Notes: generated by a model from the letters alone, not told the origin. Shown: positions 24,192 to 33,130, counted from the first letter of the stretch. The stretch: DNA of 40,939 nucleotides from a bacterium (GCA_002716725.1 PBBX01000017.1:1-40939), one strand, 5' to 3'. Made by a program: numbers and translations.

Positions 24192-26308
24192 TGTTCTAAT
24201 GTATGTATGTCATCTATTTTTTTTCTAATATACTCAAACATATCTATCATTGTTGTATCAAATCGACCGTAACGATCTTGTAAATCGTCTTGAATTGTTT
24301 GGCAGTCAGTTATTGTTTGGCATTGTAATATCTGTTTATAAATTGCAATTCGTTCGCGAGGTTCACTAATATAGGTATCACTAATCGTGATATAGTTAGT
24401 TTCAAATACAGGATAACGAGGTGTTTTTTTAGTTCCCTTTTTTTGCTTAACGGATTCTTCTAATAATTTACAATAATAGCTAAACCCTATGGAAAGGACA
24501 TGACCATGTTGTTCTTTACCTAAAACAGAGCCTGCTCCTCTAATTTCTAAATCTCTTAAGGCGATATCATAGCCAGATCCTAGCGAGACATATTCTTTGA
24601 TAGCCTCTAAGCGCTTGCTTGCTTTTTCGGATAATGTTTTTTTATCGTTATATAAAAGATAGGCATAGGCTTGTTGATTAGACCGCCCTACTCTACCTCG
24701 TAATTGATGAATTTGTGCTAAGCCAAATGTTTCGGCCCCATCTAAAATAATGGTATTGGCATTGGGAATATCAAGTCCGTTTTCTACAATGGTTGTTGAT
24801 AATAAACAATCGTATTTATTTTGTTTGAAATCTGTCATGATGTGTTTGATATGAGATTCTTGGAGTTGAGCATGAATGATTCCAATTCGTAATGTTGGGA
24901 GTAATGTAGTAAGATAGCTTGCTTTTTTCTGAATGGTTTTTATATTGTTATATACATAAAATAGTTGGCCGTTTCGTTTTAATTCATTCTGAATGGCTTG
25001 TTTGATGATCTGATCATCAAGCGGGTTAATATAGGTTAAAATCGGTTTTCTGTTTTTTGGAGCTGTTTCTATGACAGAAAAGTCTCTACTGCCACTTAAG
25101 GATAAATAAAGGGTTCTGGGAATAGGTGTGGCGCTTACATTAAGAATATCAACGTTGGGTTTAATCATTTTTAGGGCTTCTTTATGGGTTACCCCAAAAC
25201 GTTGTTCTTCATCTACAATTAATAATCCTAAATTGCTAAAGGATATATCCTTAGATAATAAGCGATGTGTTGCGATAATGCAGTCACATTGATTTTGTTT
25301 TAGTTGTTTAATAATGTGTTTTTGTTCTTTTTTAGCAATAAATCGTGATAAACACTTAATGATATAGGGGGTGTTTTTCAGTCGATTTGTAAAGGTTTGG
25401 AAATGTTGTTCGGCTAATAAGGTTGTGGGCACTAAAATGGCTACTTGTTTTTGGTTATCGAGGGCTTTTAAGGTTGCTCTAACTAATAACTCTGTTTTTC
25501 CATAGCCAACATCGCCACAAATAAGTCTGTCCATGGGTCTCGTATGTTCCATATCTCGTTTGATGGCTTGGATGGCTTTTTCTTGATCGGGTGTTAGTTG
25601 ATACGGAAATTCTTGTTCAATAATTAGTTGTAGTTCGGTATCAGGTGCATAGGCAAACCCATGCTGTTTATTTCTTGTTTTGTAGGTTATAAATAATTCT
25701 TCAGCTAATCTTAGCGTATCTGCTTTTGCTTTTTTCTTTTGGGATTGCCATTTGGCATCATTAAGACTATTAAGAGGTGGGTTTTCTGTTGTTTTTTCGT
25801 ATTTATGAATGCGATTTATTTGGTTAATAGGAATGTAGAGGGTATCTCCTTTTTTGTACTCTAAGATAATGTATTCACCTTGAGTGTTACGAAATGTTTT
25901 GTAACGTAATCCTTTAAATTTTCCTAAACCATATTCTTCGTGGATCACATAATCATTTTCAAATAAGTTTTCGATGATTTTATGATCAATATAACTTTCA
26001 TTTAAGTTTATGCCTTTTGGTTTGTGAAGGGTTGTATCAAATGTGATAATGGTAGCTTTTTGTAATGGTTTTGTAACACGTTGGGTATGAGTTGAAAAAT
26101 AATGGATACGAGATACTGTATCTAAATCAAATTCAAGTCGTATGGGATGGGAGGATTCAGCTGGAAAAATATCCATGATGTCACCTCGTATGGCAACGTC
26201 GCCTACTTCTAATACTAATTTGGTTCTTGTATAGTTTAATGTAACTAACTGTTTGATTATCTTATGTTGAGAGTAGGTTTGATCTAGGGATAAAACTAAT
26301 TTTTTCAT
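24188..26308 (-). CDS. mfd: Compact Mfd-like transcription-repair coupling factor lacking N-terminal and C-terminal parts
   Basis: 706 residues against about 1150 in typical Mfd. Residues 30-80 match the last part of the UvrB-like module (EVGDVAIRGDIMDIFPAESS, IRLEFD, THTQR). The CarD-like RNA-polymerase-interacting domain follows directly (YVIHEEYGLGKFKGL, 120-134), so domain 3 is missing. The motor is complete: Walker A GDVGYGKTE (265-273), IATHRLL, DEEQRFG (366-372), SATPIPRTLY, GLDIPNANTIILD and QLRGRVGRS. Domain 7 begins (YISEPRERIAIYKQI) but ends about 60 residues later. The UvrA-binding domain 2 is absent. Upstream sequence to the next gene is non-coding, so this is not an obvious local frameshift. 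It may clear stalled polymerase without classical UvrA recruitment. Confidence 0.88.
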   Translation of the reverse strand: MKKLVLSLDQTYSQHKIIKQLVTLNYTRTKLVLEVGDVAIRGDIMDIFPAESSHPIRLEFDLDTVSRIHYFSTHTQRVTKPLQKATIITFDTTLHKPKGINLNESYIDHKIIENLFENDYVIHEEYGLGKFKGLRYKTFRNTQGEYIILEYKKGDTLYIPINQINRIHKYEKTTENPPLNSLNDAKWQSQKKKAKADTLRLAEELFITYKTRNKQHGFAYAPDTELQLIIEQEFPYQLTPDQEKAIQAIKRDMEHTRPMDRLICGDVGYGKTELLVRATLKALDNQKQVAILVPTTLLAEQHFQTFTNRLKNTPYIIKCLSRFIAKKEQKHIIKQLKQNQCDCIIATHRLLSKDISFSNLGLLIVDEEQRFGVTHKEALKMIKPNVDILNVSATPIPRTLYLSLSGSRDFSVIETAPKNRKPILTYINPLDDQIIKQAIQNELKRNGQLFYVYNNIKTIQKKASYLTTLLPTLRIGIIHAQLQESHIKHIMTDFKQNKYDCLLSTTIVENGLDIPNANTIILDGAETFGLAQIHQLRGRVGRSNQQAYAYLLYNDKKTLSEKASKRLEAIKEYVSLGSGYDIALRDLEIRGAGSVLGKEQHGHVLSIGFSYYCKLLEESVKQKKGTKKTPRYPVFETNYITISDTYISEPRERIAIYKQILQCQTITDCQTIQDDLQDRYGRFDTTMIDMFEYIRKKIDDIHTLEH

Positions 26309-26466
26309 GTTTTTTATGCTGATATTGTATAAGTTTTTTTTTTATATTCAAAGGGTATGCTGATTAGGGGGGCTGCACAACGATTACGGGCTATATAACT
26401 AGTGTTTTTAGGATGGTTTTAAAATATGATTTTTTTGGATGTAATTATTGGGATGTGTCTAAATTT
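26309..26466. other. Gap between comF-like gene and mfd
   Basis: These 158 bases hold no reading frame that continues the Mfd N-terminus. TACAAT lies on the minus strand about 15 bases before the mfd ATG and may be its -10. A G-rich patch (TTAGGGGGGCTGC near 26366) stands out but forms no clear hairpin. Confidence 0.4.
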
Positions 26467-27111
26467 TTATGTTTTTATTAAACTAAGACAATCCAGTGTT
26501 TTAATGCATGTATGCCTATTTAAGACTTTAATACATTCTTTCATGGTTGTTTGGGTTGTTACGATATCATCTACTAAGAGCACGTTTTTTGCTTGAAATG
26601 GTGTTTTTGTATGGATGGTTATACTGCCTTTTAGGGTTTTTATTCTTTTTTCTTTAGATAATGTGGCAAGTGCTTTGGTGTTTTTTGAGCGTTTTAGTAT
26701 ATGTTTTATGGGTATATTTTGTAAATCAAAATAGGGTTTAAATATTTTTTCAATAATATTATAACCTCGTTGATAGTCTTTTAAAGGATGGGATGGAATC
26801 GGAATCCATGCATCATAATGCTTTGCTAGAATACTATTTTGTAGGACTGTACTAACTTTTTTTTGTAGAGGAATAAGTGCTTTTTTATAGTAATCAAATT
26901 TAATAGAATGAATTAGTTTTTCTAAGGGTTTTGTATAAGAGGAAAGATAGAAGTGTTCGTGTTTATTTATAGATGTTTTTGAAATAGAAAATGATAGTTT
27001 ATCGTAACAGGATAGACAAATATAGCCTTTTTTTTTGGTGCATATGCTGCAAAATGGAGGTAAAAAGTGTGTATAAAACTTTTTTTTGAATACACTTATT
27101 TTTGTTAACAA
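26467..27111 (-). CDS. comF: ComF/GntX-family phosphoribosyltransferase-like protein
   Basis: A 214-residue protein. The N-terminal zinc ribbon CSICTKKKGYICLSCY (about 21-36, four Cys) is followed by a phosphoribosyltransferase fold ending in the PRPP-binding motif VLLVDDIVTTQTTM (about 179-192). The family is needed for DNA uptake in competent bacteria, where ComF interacts with DNA-processing factors; enzymatic activity is uncertain. Other family marks are LIHSIKFDYY, WIPIPSHPLKDYQRGYN and LKRSKNTKALATLSKEKR. The start is TTG at 27111, immediately after the TAG of the preceding gene (27112-27114), with AGG nearby, so translation is coupled. The adjacent helix-turn-helix gene may regulate it. 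Confidence 0.85.
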   Translation of the reverse strand: MLTKISVFKKKFYTHFLPPFCSICTKKKGYICLSCYDKLSFSISKTSINKHEHFYLSSYTKPLEKLIHSIKFDYYKKALIPLQKKVSTVLQNSILAKHYDAWIPIPSHPLKDYQRGYNIIEKIFKPYFDLQNIPIKHILKRSKNTKALATLSKEKRIKTLKGSITIHTKTPFQAKNVLLVDDIVTTQTTMKECIKVLNRHTCIKTLDCLSLIKT

Positions 27112-27627
27112 CTAGCCTATTGTATCTAACTTTTTTAATAACTCTTCTCTTTTTTTAACTTGAAATGATGGGGTGTTTGCAAGTTCTTCAATAATAACTT
27201 TTCTTTTTTCTACAAGATTTTCTTGTATTGTTATATTATTTTTTTCTAACATGGGTATAATAAGATCATAATCATGTTGAATTTTGCTCAGTCGATTTTC
27301 TAAAGTTTCAAAGTTTTCGATGTTTTTCTTTAAAAGATTATGTAATTCTTGGATAGTTTCTTGGCTTGCATTGTATTTAGATTGAACTGAATCTTGAGGG
27401 ATATTAATAAAATGTTTTTTATTTTCTTCCATTTTTTCTAAAAATTTATTTAGATTATTTTCATAGATAAAATAATTGGGTAGCCCTCTTCCTCGTTTTT
27501 TTTCTTTTACTTCTTCAGCTTTTAATTCTCCTGCAAGAATAGCTTTAGTGAGTTTGTACTTTGTTAACTTTCCTTTTGATAATTTTTCTATTTCATAGAC
27601 TGTATATTTTTTTTCACTTTGATTCAT
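27112..27627 (-). CDS. Helix-turn-helix plus coiled-coil protein
   Basis: A 171-residue basic protein. Residues 8-65 look like a MerR/excisionase-type winged helix-turn-helix: YTVYEIEKLSKGKLTKYKL, AILAGELKAEEVKEKKRGRG and YFIYENNLNKFLEKM follow the helix-turn-helix-wing order with the usual Lys/Arg loop. Residues 85-171 are long amphipathic helices likely to form a coiled coil (ETIQELHNLLKKNIENFETL). It may be a small regulator or a nucleoid or plasmid-type DNA binder. The comF-like gene starts on the next base after its stop. Start ATG 27627, with AAGGGG ten bases upstream. The family is not firmly identified. Confidence 0.8.
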   Translation of the reverse strand: MNQSEKKYTVYEIEKLSKGKLTKYKLTKAILAGELKAEEVKEKKRGRGLPNYFIYENNLNKFLEKMEENKKHFINIPQDSVQSKYNASQETIQELHNLLKKNIENFETLENRLSKIQHDYDLIIPMLEKNNITIQENLVEKRKVIIEELANTPSFQVKKREELLKKLDTIG

Positions 27628-27769
27628 TTTAAAGCAGCCCCTTTTAGTTTATAATTAATGATAAAATAAGAATTATATATCAATATTATATTTTTGATAT
27701 AAATTTTTCAATGTATAATATAGTAATTTTATTAATTTTTTATAAAATAAATTATAGGAAAGGGATTAA

Positions 27770-28432
27770 ATGAAACAATTTTGGATAGCGCCATCCATTT
27801 TATCAGCAGATTTTAGTCAGTTAGGCCAAGAAGTTAATGCGGTTATTAAGGCGGGTGCTGATTTAATTCATTTTGATGTTATGGATAATCATTTTGTGCC
27901 AAATTTGACGTTTGGTTCCAAAATTTGTCAGGATTTAATTAAATCAGGGGTTAAGACTCCCATTGATGTTCATTTAATGTGTCAGCCTGTTGATCATTTA
28001 ATTCATGATTTTGCTGAAGCTGGGGCTACTTATATTACATTTCATCCAGAAGCCTCGACTCATGTTGATCGATCGATTAGGCTTATTAAATCATTAGGAT
28101 GTAAAGCTGGCTTGGTTTTAAATCCAGCGACACCACTATCATGGTTAAACCATACCCTTTCTGAATTGGATATGATTGTATTGATGTCTGTAAATCCTGG
28201 TTTTTCAGGTCAAGCATTTATTCCATCTGTTATGAAGAAAATTATTGATGTTCGTCAGCTCATTGATTCTTCAGGATGTGATATTCGTCTTCAAATTGAT
28301 GGGGGTGTTAGCTTAGATAATATTAAAGATATTTCGGTGGCGGGTGTTGATACATTTGTGATGGGATCAACTATTTTTAATGCTTCAGATTACATGAGCA
28401 TTTTTAAGGATATTGTTGCTGAGTTGTCGTAA
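27770..28432 (+). CDS. rpe: Ribulose-phosphate 3-epimerase
   Basis: A 220-residue TIM-barrel enzyme interconverting ribulose-5-phosphate and xylulose-5-phosphate in the pentose phosphate pathway. Visible signatures are SILSADFSQLG, LIHFDVMDNHFVPNLTFG (metal-binding His and Asp), PIDVHLM, VLMSVNPGFSGQAFIP (metal and loop), LQIDGGV (catalytic Asp) and VMGSTIF (phosphate binding). The length is normal. AAAGGG before the ATG serves as RBS. Its stop TAA shares its last base with the start of the YgjP-like gene, so the two are co-translated. Confidence 0.96.
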   Translation: MKQFWIAPSILSADFSQLGQEVNAVIKAGADLIHFDVMDNHFVPNLTFGSKICQDLIKSGVKTPIDVHLMCQPVDHLIHDFAEAGATYITFHPEASTHVDRSIRLIKSLGCKAGLVLNPATPLSWLNHTLSELDMIVLMSVNPGFSGQAFIPSVMKKIIDVRQLIDSSGCDIRLQIDGGVSLDNIKDISVAGVDTFVMGSTIFNASDYMSIFKDIVAELS

Positions 28433-29127
28433 TGTCTCAGGTTTTATACCCGGTTCATGTTACAAAGCAAAAGCGTAAGCATATTCAGCTTATGTGTTGT
28501 CCAGATTTTACGATTTCTGTAAAAGCTCCTTTTTATACTTCAGAACACGTTATCAATTCTTTTATTCAATCTAAATATAAATGGATTGAGAAGACCATGG
28601 CTTCTTATCAGCATTATCAACATATGGTGTTTCCTAATCCTATTGTTTTTGGAAGTATGCTGCACTATCTAGGAAAACCCCTTAAGGTTGTTTTAATGAC
28701 GACTCCGGAACACTCTATTTTTATTGAAGATGATAATCTTATTATTTGTTTTAGTGAGGTTTTTGTTCAAAAAAAATTATATGCTTTTCTTATATCGTGG
28801 TATCAAAAGATGGCATCGGATCTTTTTACAAAGCGACTTGAGTATTGGAAAGATCGTATGAATGTTAAGGTTGATAGATTGATAATAAAGCAGTTTAAGT
28901 CACGTTGGGGAAGTTGTTCATATAAAAAAATAATTGCTTTAAATTGGATTTTAGTTAAATCACCTTTAGATATTATTGATTATGTTATTGTTCATGAATG
29001 TTGTCATTTAGTTCATTTTAATCATTCAAAAAAGTTTTGGCAGTTAGTTGAGTTCTATATGCCAGCCTATAAAGATAAAAAACGCTGGTTAAAGCAATAT
29101 GGGGTATTTCTTTTGCAAAATCATTGA
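28432..29127 (+). CDS. YgjP-like (DUF45) zinc metallopeptidase
   Basis: A 231-residue protein of the YgjP/WSS1-related family. The zinc site is HECCH (188-192, Glu189 catalytic) with the third ligand in NHSKKFW (His198). The family hallmark FKSRWGSCS (about 158-166) precedes it. The N-terminal half is beta-rich, as in other members. Relatives are linked to processing of damaged or DNA-crosslinked proteins in some lineages, but the function in bacteria is mostly unproven. It should be cytoplasmic. It starts on the last base of the rpe stop codon (TAATG). Confidence 0.87.
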   Translation: MSQVLYPVHVTKQKRKHIQLMCCPDFTISVKAPFYTSEHVINSFIQSKYKWIEKTMASYQHYQHMVFPNPIVFGSMLHYLGKPLKVVLMTTPEHSIFIEDDNLIICFSEVFVQKKLYAFLISWYQKMASDLFTKRLEYWKDRMNVKVDRLIIKQFKSRWGSCSYKKIIALNWILVKSPLDIIDYVIVHECCHLVHFNHSKKFWQLVEFYMPAYKDKKRWLKQYGVFLLQNH

Positions 29128-29163
29128 TATTGTATGATCATATAAGATACTAGATAAGGTGAT

Positions 29164-30675
29164 ATGAGTATGAAGCAACAGATTATTGATCAAATTTTAT
29201 CCTCACCTGTTTATGATGTTGCCAAACAAACGGATCTTAGCTATCTGGATGAGATATCTTCTTTGTTAGGAAATACTATTTATCTTAAACGAGAAGATCA
29301 ACAACCGGTTTATTCATTTAAGCTAAGAGGTGCTTATCATAAAATGTCACTTTTAACAGCGGATCAATTAGATCGTGGTGTTGTTGCTGCGTCTGCAGGT
29401 AACCATGCTCAAGGGGTGGCTTACTCAGCGATGAAAAAAGGCATTGATGCTACCATTGTCATGCCTGTAACGACACCAGATATTAAGGTTAATGCTGTTC
29501 GAAGTTTTGGAGCGGAGGTTGTTTTGCATGGCGATAGTTATGATGATGCGTTTGATAAAGCTCAGACTATTATCCATGATTCTAATGCGGTTTTTATTCA
29601 TCCTTATGATGATTTGGATGTCATCGCTGGTCAAGGAACCATCGCTAAAGAATTACTAGAACAGCAATCTAATGTTGATTATGTTTTTATTCCTGTAGGT
29701 GGAGGGGGGTTATTGGCGGGTATGGCTGTTTATTTAAAACATAGCAATCCTGCTATTAAGATTATTGCGGTTGAACCTGAAAACTCAGCTTGTTTACATG
29801 CTGCTTTAGATGCACAAGAAAGGGTTGTGTTGGATCATGTTGGGATTTTTGCGGATGGTGTTGCTGTTAAGCAGATTGGAAAATTGCCTTATGACTTAAT
29901 TCATGATTGTGTTGATGATACTGTTTTGTTAACAACTGATGAAATTTGTGCTGGGATTAAAGATATTTATGATAATATTCGTGCGATTGCTGAACCTGCG
30001 GGGGCGTTATCACTTGCTGGTATTAAAAAATATAGTCAACAGCATGGTATTAAAAATAAGGTTTTTTCGGGTATTTTATGTGGTGCGAATATTAATTTTC
30101 ATCGTTTAAGACATATATCAGAGCGTGCTGAATTAGGAGAACAAAAAGAAGCTCTTTTTGCTGTGTCTATTGATGAAAAAAAAGGTAGTTTTTTAACATT
30201 TTGTCATGTTTTAGAAGGACGATCGATTACAGAATTTAATTATCGATATCAAGATACTAATGTTGCCCATATTTTTGTTGGTATTCGATTACGAGATCAG
30301 GAACGGTCTGTTGATTTTTTAGCACGTTTAAATGATCAAGGATACGAAGCCTCTGATCTAACATATAATGAAGTTGCTAAGTTGCATTTACGTTATATGG
30401 TTGGTGGCAAACCTCACAACTTAGAATCAGAACGATTGTATCGCTTTCAGTTTCCTGAACGGCCTAATGCTTTATTAAATTTTTTAAGTACCTTAGGAAC
30501 CGATTATAATATTACTTTGTTTCATTATCGCAATCATGGGGCTGCTTATGGGCGTGTTTTGGTTGGGATTCATGTTGATTTGGAGCAGCTAGATGTTTTT
30601 ACAAGGTTGATCGAATCTATTGGATATACGTTTTTTGATGAAACAGATAATGATGGGTATTCCTTGTTTTTGTGA
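29164..30675 (+). CDS. ilvA: Threonine ammonia-lyase, biosynthetic type
   Basis: A 503-residue PLP enzyme that deaminates threonine to 2-oxobutanoate, the first step of isoleucine synthesis. The PLP lysine is Lys53 in YSFKLRGA; SAGNHAQGVAYSA and the glycine loop VGGGGLLAGM bind cofactor and substrate. Residues after about 330 form two ACT-like regulatory domains (EKKGSFLTFCHVLEG and SERLYRFQFPERPNALLNFL), as in the long feedback-inhibited IlvA (about 514) and unlike short catabolic TdcB, so inhibition by isoleucine is expected. AAGG precedes the ATG at 29164; an ATG six bases downstream is an alternative. No other branched-chain gene is adjacent. Confidence 0.94.
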   Translation: MSMKQQIIDQILSSPVYDVAKQTDLSYLDEISSLLGNTIYLKREDQQPVYSFKLRGAYHKMSLLTADQLDRGVVAASAGNHAQGVAYSAMKKGIDATIVMPVTTPDIKVNAVRSFGAEVVLHGDSYDDAFDKAQTIIHDSNAVFIHPYDDLDVIAGQGTIAKELLEQQSNVDYVFIPVGGGGLLAGMAVYLKHSNPAIKIIAVEPENSACLHAALDAQERVVLDHVGIFADGVAVKQIGKLPYDLIHDCVDDTVLLTTDEICAGIKDIYDNIRAIAEPAGALSLAGIKKYSQQHGIKNKVFSGILCGANINFHRLRHISERAELGEQKEALFAVSIDEKKGSFLTFCHVLEGRSITEFNYRYQDTNVAHIFVGIRLRDQERSVDFLARLNDQGYEASDLTYNEVAKLHLRYMVGGKPHNLESERLYRFQFPERPNALLNFLSTLGTDYNITLFHYRNHGAAYGRVLVGIHVDLEQLDVFTRLIESIGYTFFDETDNDGYSLFL

Positions 30676-30870
30676 ATCTGATTATCTTTGAAAAAGGCTT
30701 AATCAATGATAATGTTGTAAAACGATGGAAATTATTAGTCATCTTTTGAATCAATGAATTTGTCATCATTTTAGGCTACATTATTTTAAATATATGCAAA
30801 TGACAAGGTGCTTTGGGATAGTAAAATAAGGCTACTAGTTATGTTTAAATAATAGATAGTATGAGAATTT

Positions 30871-30899
30871 TTGTAATTTTTTAAAAAAAATTGTATAAT
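30871..30899 (+). promoter_or_regulatory. Leaderless-type promoter of the secreted MhpD-like gene
   Basis: TTGTAA (30871-30876), a 17-base spacer and TATAAT (30894-30899), eight bases before the ATG at 30908. One of the best promoter matches in the window; no Shine-Dalgarno. Confidence 0.6.
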
Positions 30900-30907
30900 T
30901 TTTCCTA

Positions 30908-31726
30908 ATGAAATTACTCTTTTATGTTTTATTATTGATGTTACATGTAGATGTATTATTTGCGGATGTAGAAAAATTACTTTTTTCTCATTATACTAAT
31001 TCATATAATACACAACAACCCTATAAAACATTAACAGAGTTACACGTTTCTGTATCATTAGAACAGGCCTATGATATTCAGCAAAAACTAGTTCAAAATA
31101 GGTTAACCAAGCATCCAAAACGAGGATTTAAAGTTGCTTTAATATCATCTGAACAACAAAAAAAATATAATATTAGTGAACCGATATTAGGTGTTTTAGT
31201 TTCAGATCAGGTTTTTAATAATTTTTCGATTATTCCTAAACGTCATTTTACAGATTTGAATTTTGAAACGGAGTTTGGGTTTGTTTTAAAGGATTCTATT
31301 ACAGAGCCTATTCATAGTTTATATATATTAAAGCAATATATTAAATCGGTATATCCTGTTATTGAAATTGTGGATTATAAATTTTTAAATAAAAAGAATG
31401 TTCAGCTTGGTGATCTGATTATATCGAATGCGTTATCGTCTTCTTATTTATTAGGACCTAAGTTACCTTTAAAGGCTATAGAAGGACTTCCTATTAAAGC
31501 GGTTTATTTAGGGAAAACGGTATCGCTTTATGATAAACCTGCTAATGTTGATGATTATTTAATGTCTTTGATGTGGGCTATTAATACGGCATTAACTCAA
31601 GGGTGGAAAGTGTCACAAGGGGATCTTATTATTACAGGAGCTTTAGGGAAGATGTTTTCAGGAAAAAAAGGACGTTATATTGTTGATTATGGTGATATAA
31701 CCTCACTTATGTTTGATGTTCGTTAA
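30908..31726 (+). CDS. Secreted MhpD/fumarylacetoacetase-family protein
   Basis: A 272-residue protein with a signal peptide (residues 1-19, cleavage near LFA-D) on a domain of the 2-keto-4-pentenoate hydratase (MhpD)/FAH family. GFKVALISSEQQKKYNISEPILGVL, ETEFGFVL and PVIEIVDYKF are the usual blocks. Glu120, Glu122 and Glu153 have the same 2 and 31-residue spacings as the metal-site acids of MhpD as I recall them (106, 108, 139), so the active site looks intact. Known members work in the cytoplasm on aromatic breakdown products; an exported version is unusual and its substrate is unknown. Its stop overlaps the stop of the VIT1-type gene on the other strand by four bases. Confidence 0.8.
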   Translation: MKLLFYVLLLMLHVDVLFADVEKLLFSHYTNSYNTQQPYKTLTELHVSVSLEQAYDIQQKLVQNRLTKHPKRGFKVALISSEQQKKYNISEPILGVLVSDQVFNNFSIIPKRHFTDLNFETEFGFVLKDSITEPIHSLYILKQYIKSVYPVIEIVDYKFLNKKNVQLGDLIISNALSSSYLLGPKLPLKAIEGLPIKAVYLGKTVSLYDKPANVDDYLMSLMWAINTALTQGWKVSQGDLIITGALGKMFSGKKGRYIVDYGDITSLMFDVR

Positions 31727-32460
31727 TGCTTAAATAACGATCCTACAATAAATGCCAATGATGCGGCAAGACTTCCAATAATAATAGTCTCAATAATAGA
31801 TTTAATAAGATTATCATTGGCTATCTTTGCTCGAATAAATCCTAAGAGGGCTAATGCTAATGCTGTAAAGCTGATGGATAAATAAAATGAATGTGTATGG
31901 CTAAACTTAAAAAAGTAAGGTATCAGAGGAATGAAGCCAAATATCATAAATGAGCTAAATGTAGCGATCCCATTTTTTATAGCATTGCTATTTTCCATAT
32001 TTTCTAGATTACATTCATGTTGTATCATAAATTTTACCCAATAATCTGAATTCTTTGAGATAATTTGAGTTAGTTTTTTAGAATCTTCTTGATTAAATCC
32101 TTGTTCTTGAAATAAATATTCAGTTTCTTCAATTTCATACTCATATGATTCTTTCGTTTCGGTTAATTCTTGTTTATAGGTAGATTCATACAGGGATTTT
32201 GCGGATTTAACCGATAAATAATTTCCAAATCCCATTGCGGCTCCATCTGCAATTAAATTGGCTAGTCCAAATAGTAGTACAGTAATTACAGATAGATTTA
32301 GGGTTTGCTCACCTAAATTTGCTCCTGAAAATCCAGCTACTACAGCAAAAGTTGTTACAATACCATCTATACCACCGTAGACGCCTTCTTCTAAATATAT
32401 AGAAAAAGGTGATGATTGATGTTCAGATTTGATATGGTTTTCAAATGTGCTTTTGTCCAT
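31723..32460 (-). CDS. VIT1/CCC1-family iron/manganese transporter
   Basis: A 245-residue membrane protein of the vacuolar iron transporter family. The N-terminal EEGVYGGIDGIVTTFAVVAGFSGA is the family signature helix, followed by LIADGAAMGFGNYLSVKSA. A charged cytoplasmic helical insert (about 85-150, Glu-rich, with EYEIEETEYLF) matches the metal-binding domain, and three more membrane spans close the protein (about 168-245), five in all. It probably exports Fe2+ or Mn2+ from the cytoplasm or otherwise detoxifies it. Start ATG 32460, six bases after TATAAT; no RBS. It converges tail to tail on the secreted MhpD-like gene. Confidence 0.87.
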   Translation of the reverse strand: MDKSTFENHIKSEHQSSPFSIYLEEGVYGGIDGIVTTFAVVAGFSGANLGEQTLNLSVITVLLFGLANLIADGAAMGFGNYLSVKSAKSLYESTYKQELTETKESYEYEIEETEYLFQEQGFNQEDSKKLTQIISKNSDYWVKFMIQHECNLENMENSNAIKNGIATFSSFMIFGFIPLIPYFFKFSHTHSFYLSISFTALALALLGFIRAKIANDNLIKSIIETIIIGSLAASLAFIVGSLFKH

Positions 32461-32466
32461 TATTTT

Positions 32467-32494
32467 ATTATAGCTTTAAAATGATGTAATTCAA
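32467..32494 (-). promoter_or_regulatory. Leaderless-type promoter of the VIT1-family gene
   Basis: On the minus strand, TTGAAT (32489-32494), a 16-base spacer and TATAAT (32467-32472), six bases before the ATG. Confidence 0.55.
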
Positions 32495-32533
32495 TTTTAT
32501 TAATCGCTAGTCATTATTTTATTTTAGATTTGA

Positions 32534-32539
32534 TATACT
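32534..32539 (+). promoter_or_regulatory. -10 element that sets the mpg start
   Basis: TATACT directly abuts an ATG at 32540 and lies six bases before an in-frame ATG at 32546. A transcript starting about seven bases downstream of the -10 would include only the second ATG. Confidence 0.45.
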
Positions 32540-32545
32540 ATGATC

Positions 32546-33100
32546 ATGAAAAAGGTGCCTGCTTCTTTTTTTAATGATGATACGGTTATGGTGGCTCGTA
32601 ATATGGTAGGTAAAACGTTAGTCTATGAGTCTTCCCAGGGGTTAATGGCTGGTGTTATTAAAGAAACAGAGGCTTATACTCAAGATGATCCGGCATGTCA
32701 TGCCTATTTAGGTAAACAGACAAAACGTAATAGAGCTATGTTTGAATCACCGGGAACTCTTTATATTTATATGATTTATGGGATGTATTATTGTCTTAAT
32801 TTTGTTTGTGAGGAAGTAGGTAAGGGGTGTGCTGTTTTAATTCGTGAACTTATACCTACCCATGGAATGGATCTTATGAAAAAGAATCGAGACTGCTCTA
32901 AAGATAATTTACTTAATGGGCCTTCAAAATTAGTTCAGGCTTTTGGGATTTCTCCTACTTTAAATGGATGTTCTTATGATAGGAGTCCTTTGTTTGTTTG
33001 TGAAACACCTGTTTCTTCTTCGTTTTTATCAATTAATCACTATCCACGTATTGGTATTTCGAAAGGGGTGGATTGTTTATGGCGTTTTAGAGGAGAATAA
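32546..33100 (+). CDS. mpg: 3-methyladenine DNA glycosylase (AAG/Mpg family)
   Basis: A 184-residue monofunctional DNA glycosylase removing alkylated purines. Marks are ARNMVGKTLVYE, the catalytic Glu42 in KETEAYTQDDPACHAY, RNRAMFESPGTLYIYMIYGMYYCLN (the Tyr that inserts into DNA lies in this block), AVLIREL and NGPSKLVQAFGI. It covers the bacterial core; nothing is missing apart from the eukaryotic N-terminal extension. I start at 32546 rather than 32540 because TATACT ends at 32539, leaving the six-base spacing seen at other leaderless genes here. Confidence 0.93.
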   Translation: MKKVPASFFNDDTVMVARNMVGKTLVYESSQGLMAGVIKETEAYTQDDPACHAYLGKQTKRNRAMFESPGTLYIYMIYGMYYCLNFVCEEVGKGCAVLIRELIPTHGMDLMKKNRDCSKDNLLNGPSKLVQAFGISPTLNGCSYDRSPLFVCETPVSSSFLSINHYPRIGISKGVDCLWRFRGE

Positions 33101-33130
33101 AAATGCATGAATTTTTTAGTAGTTATCGTA

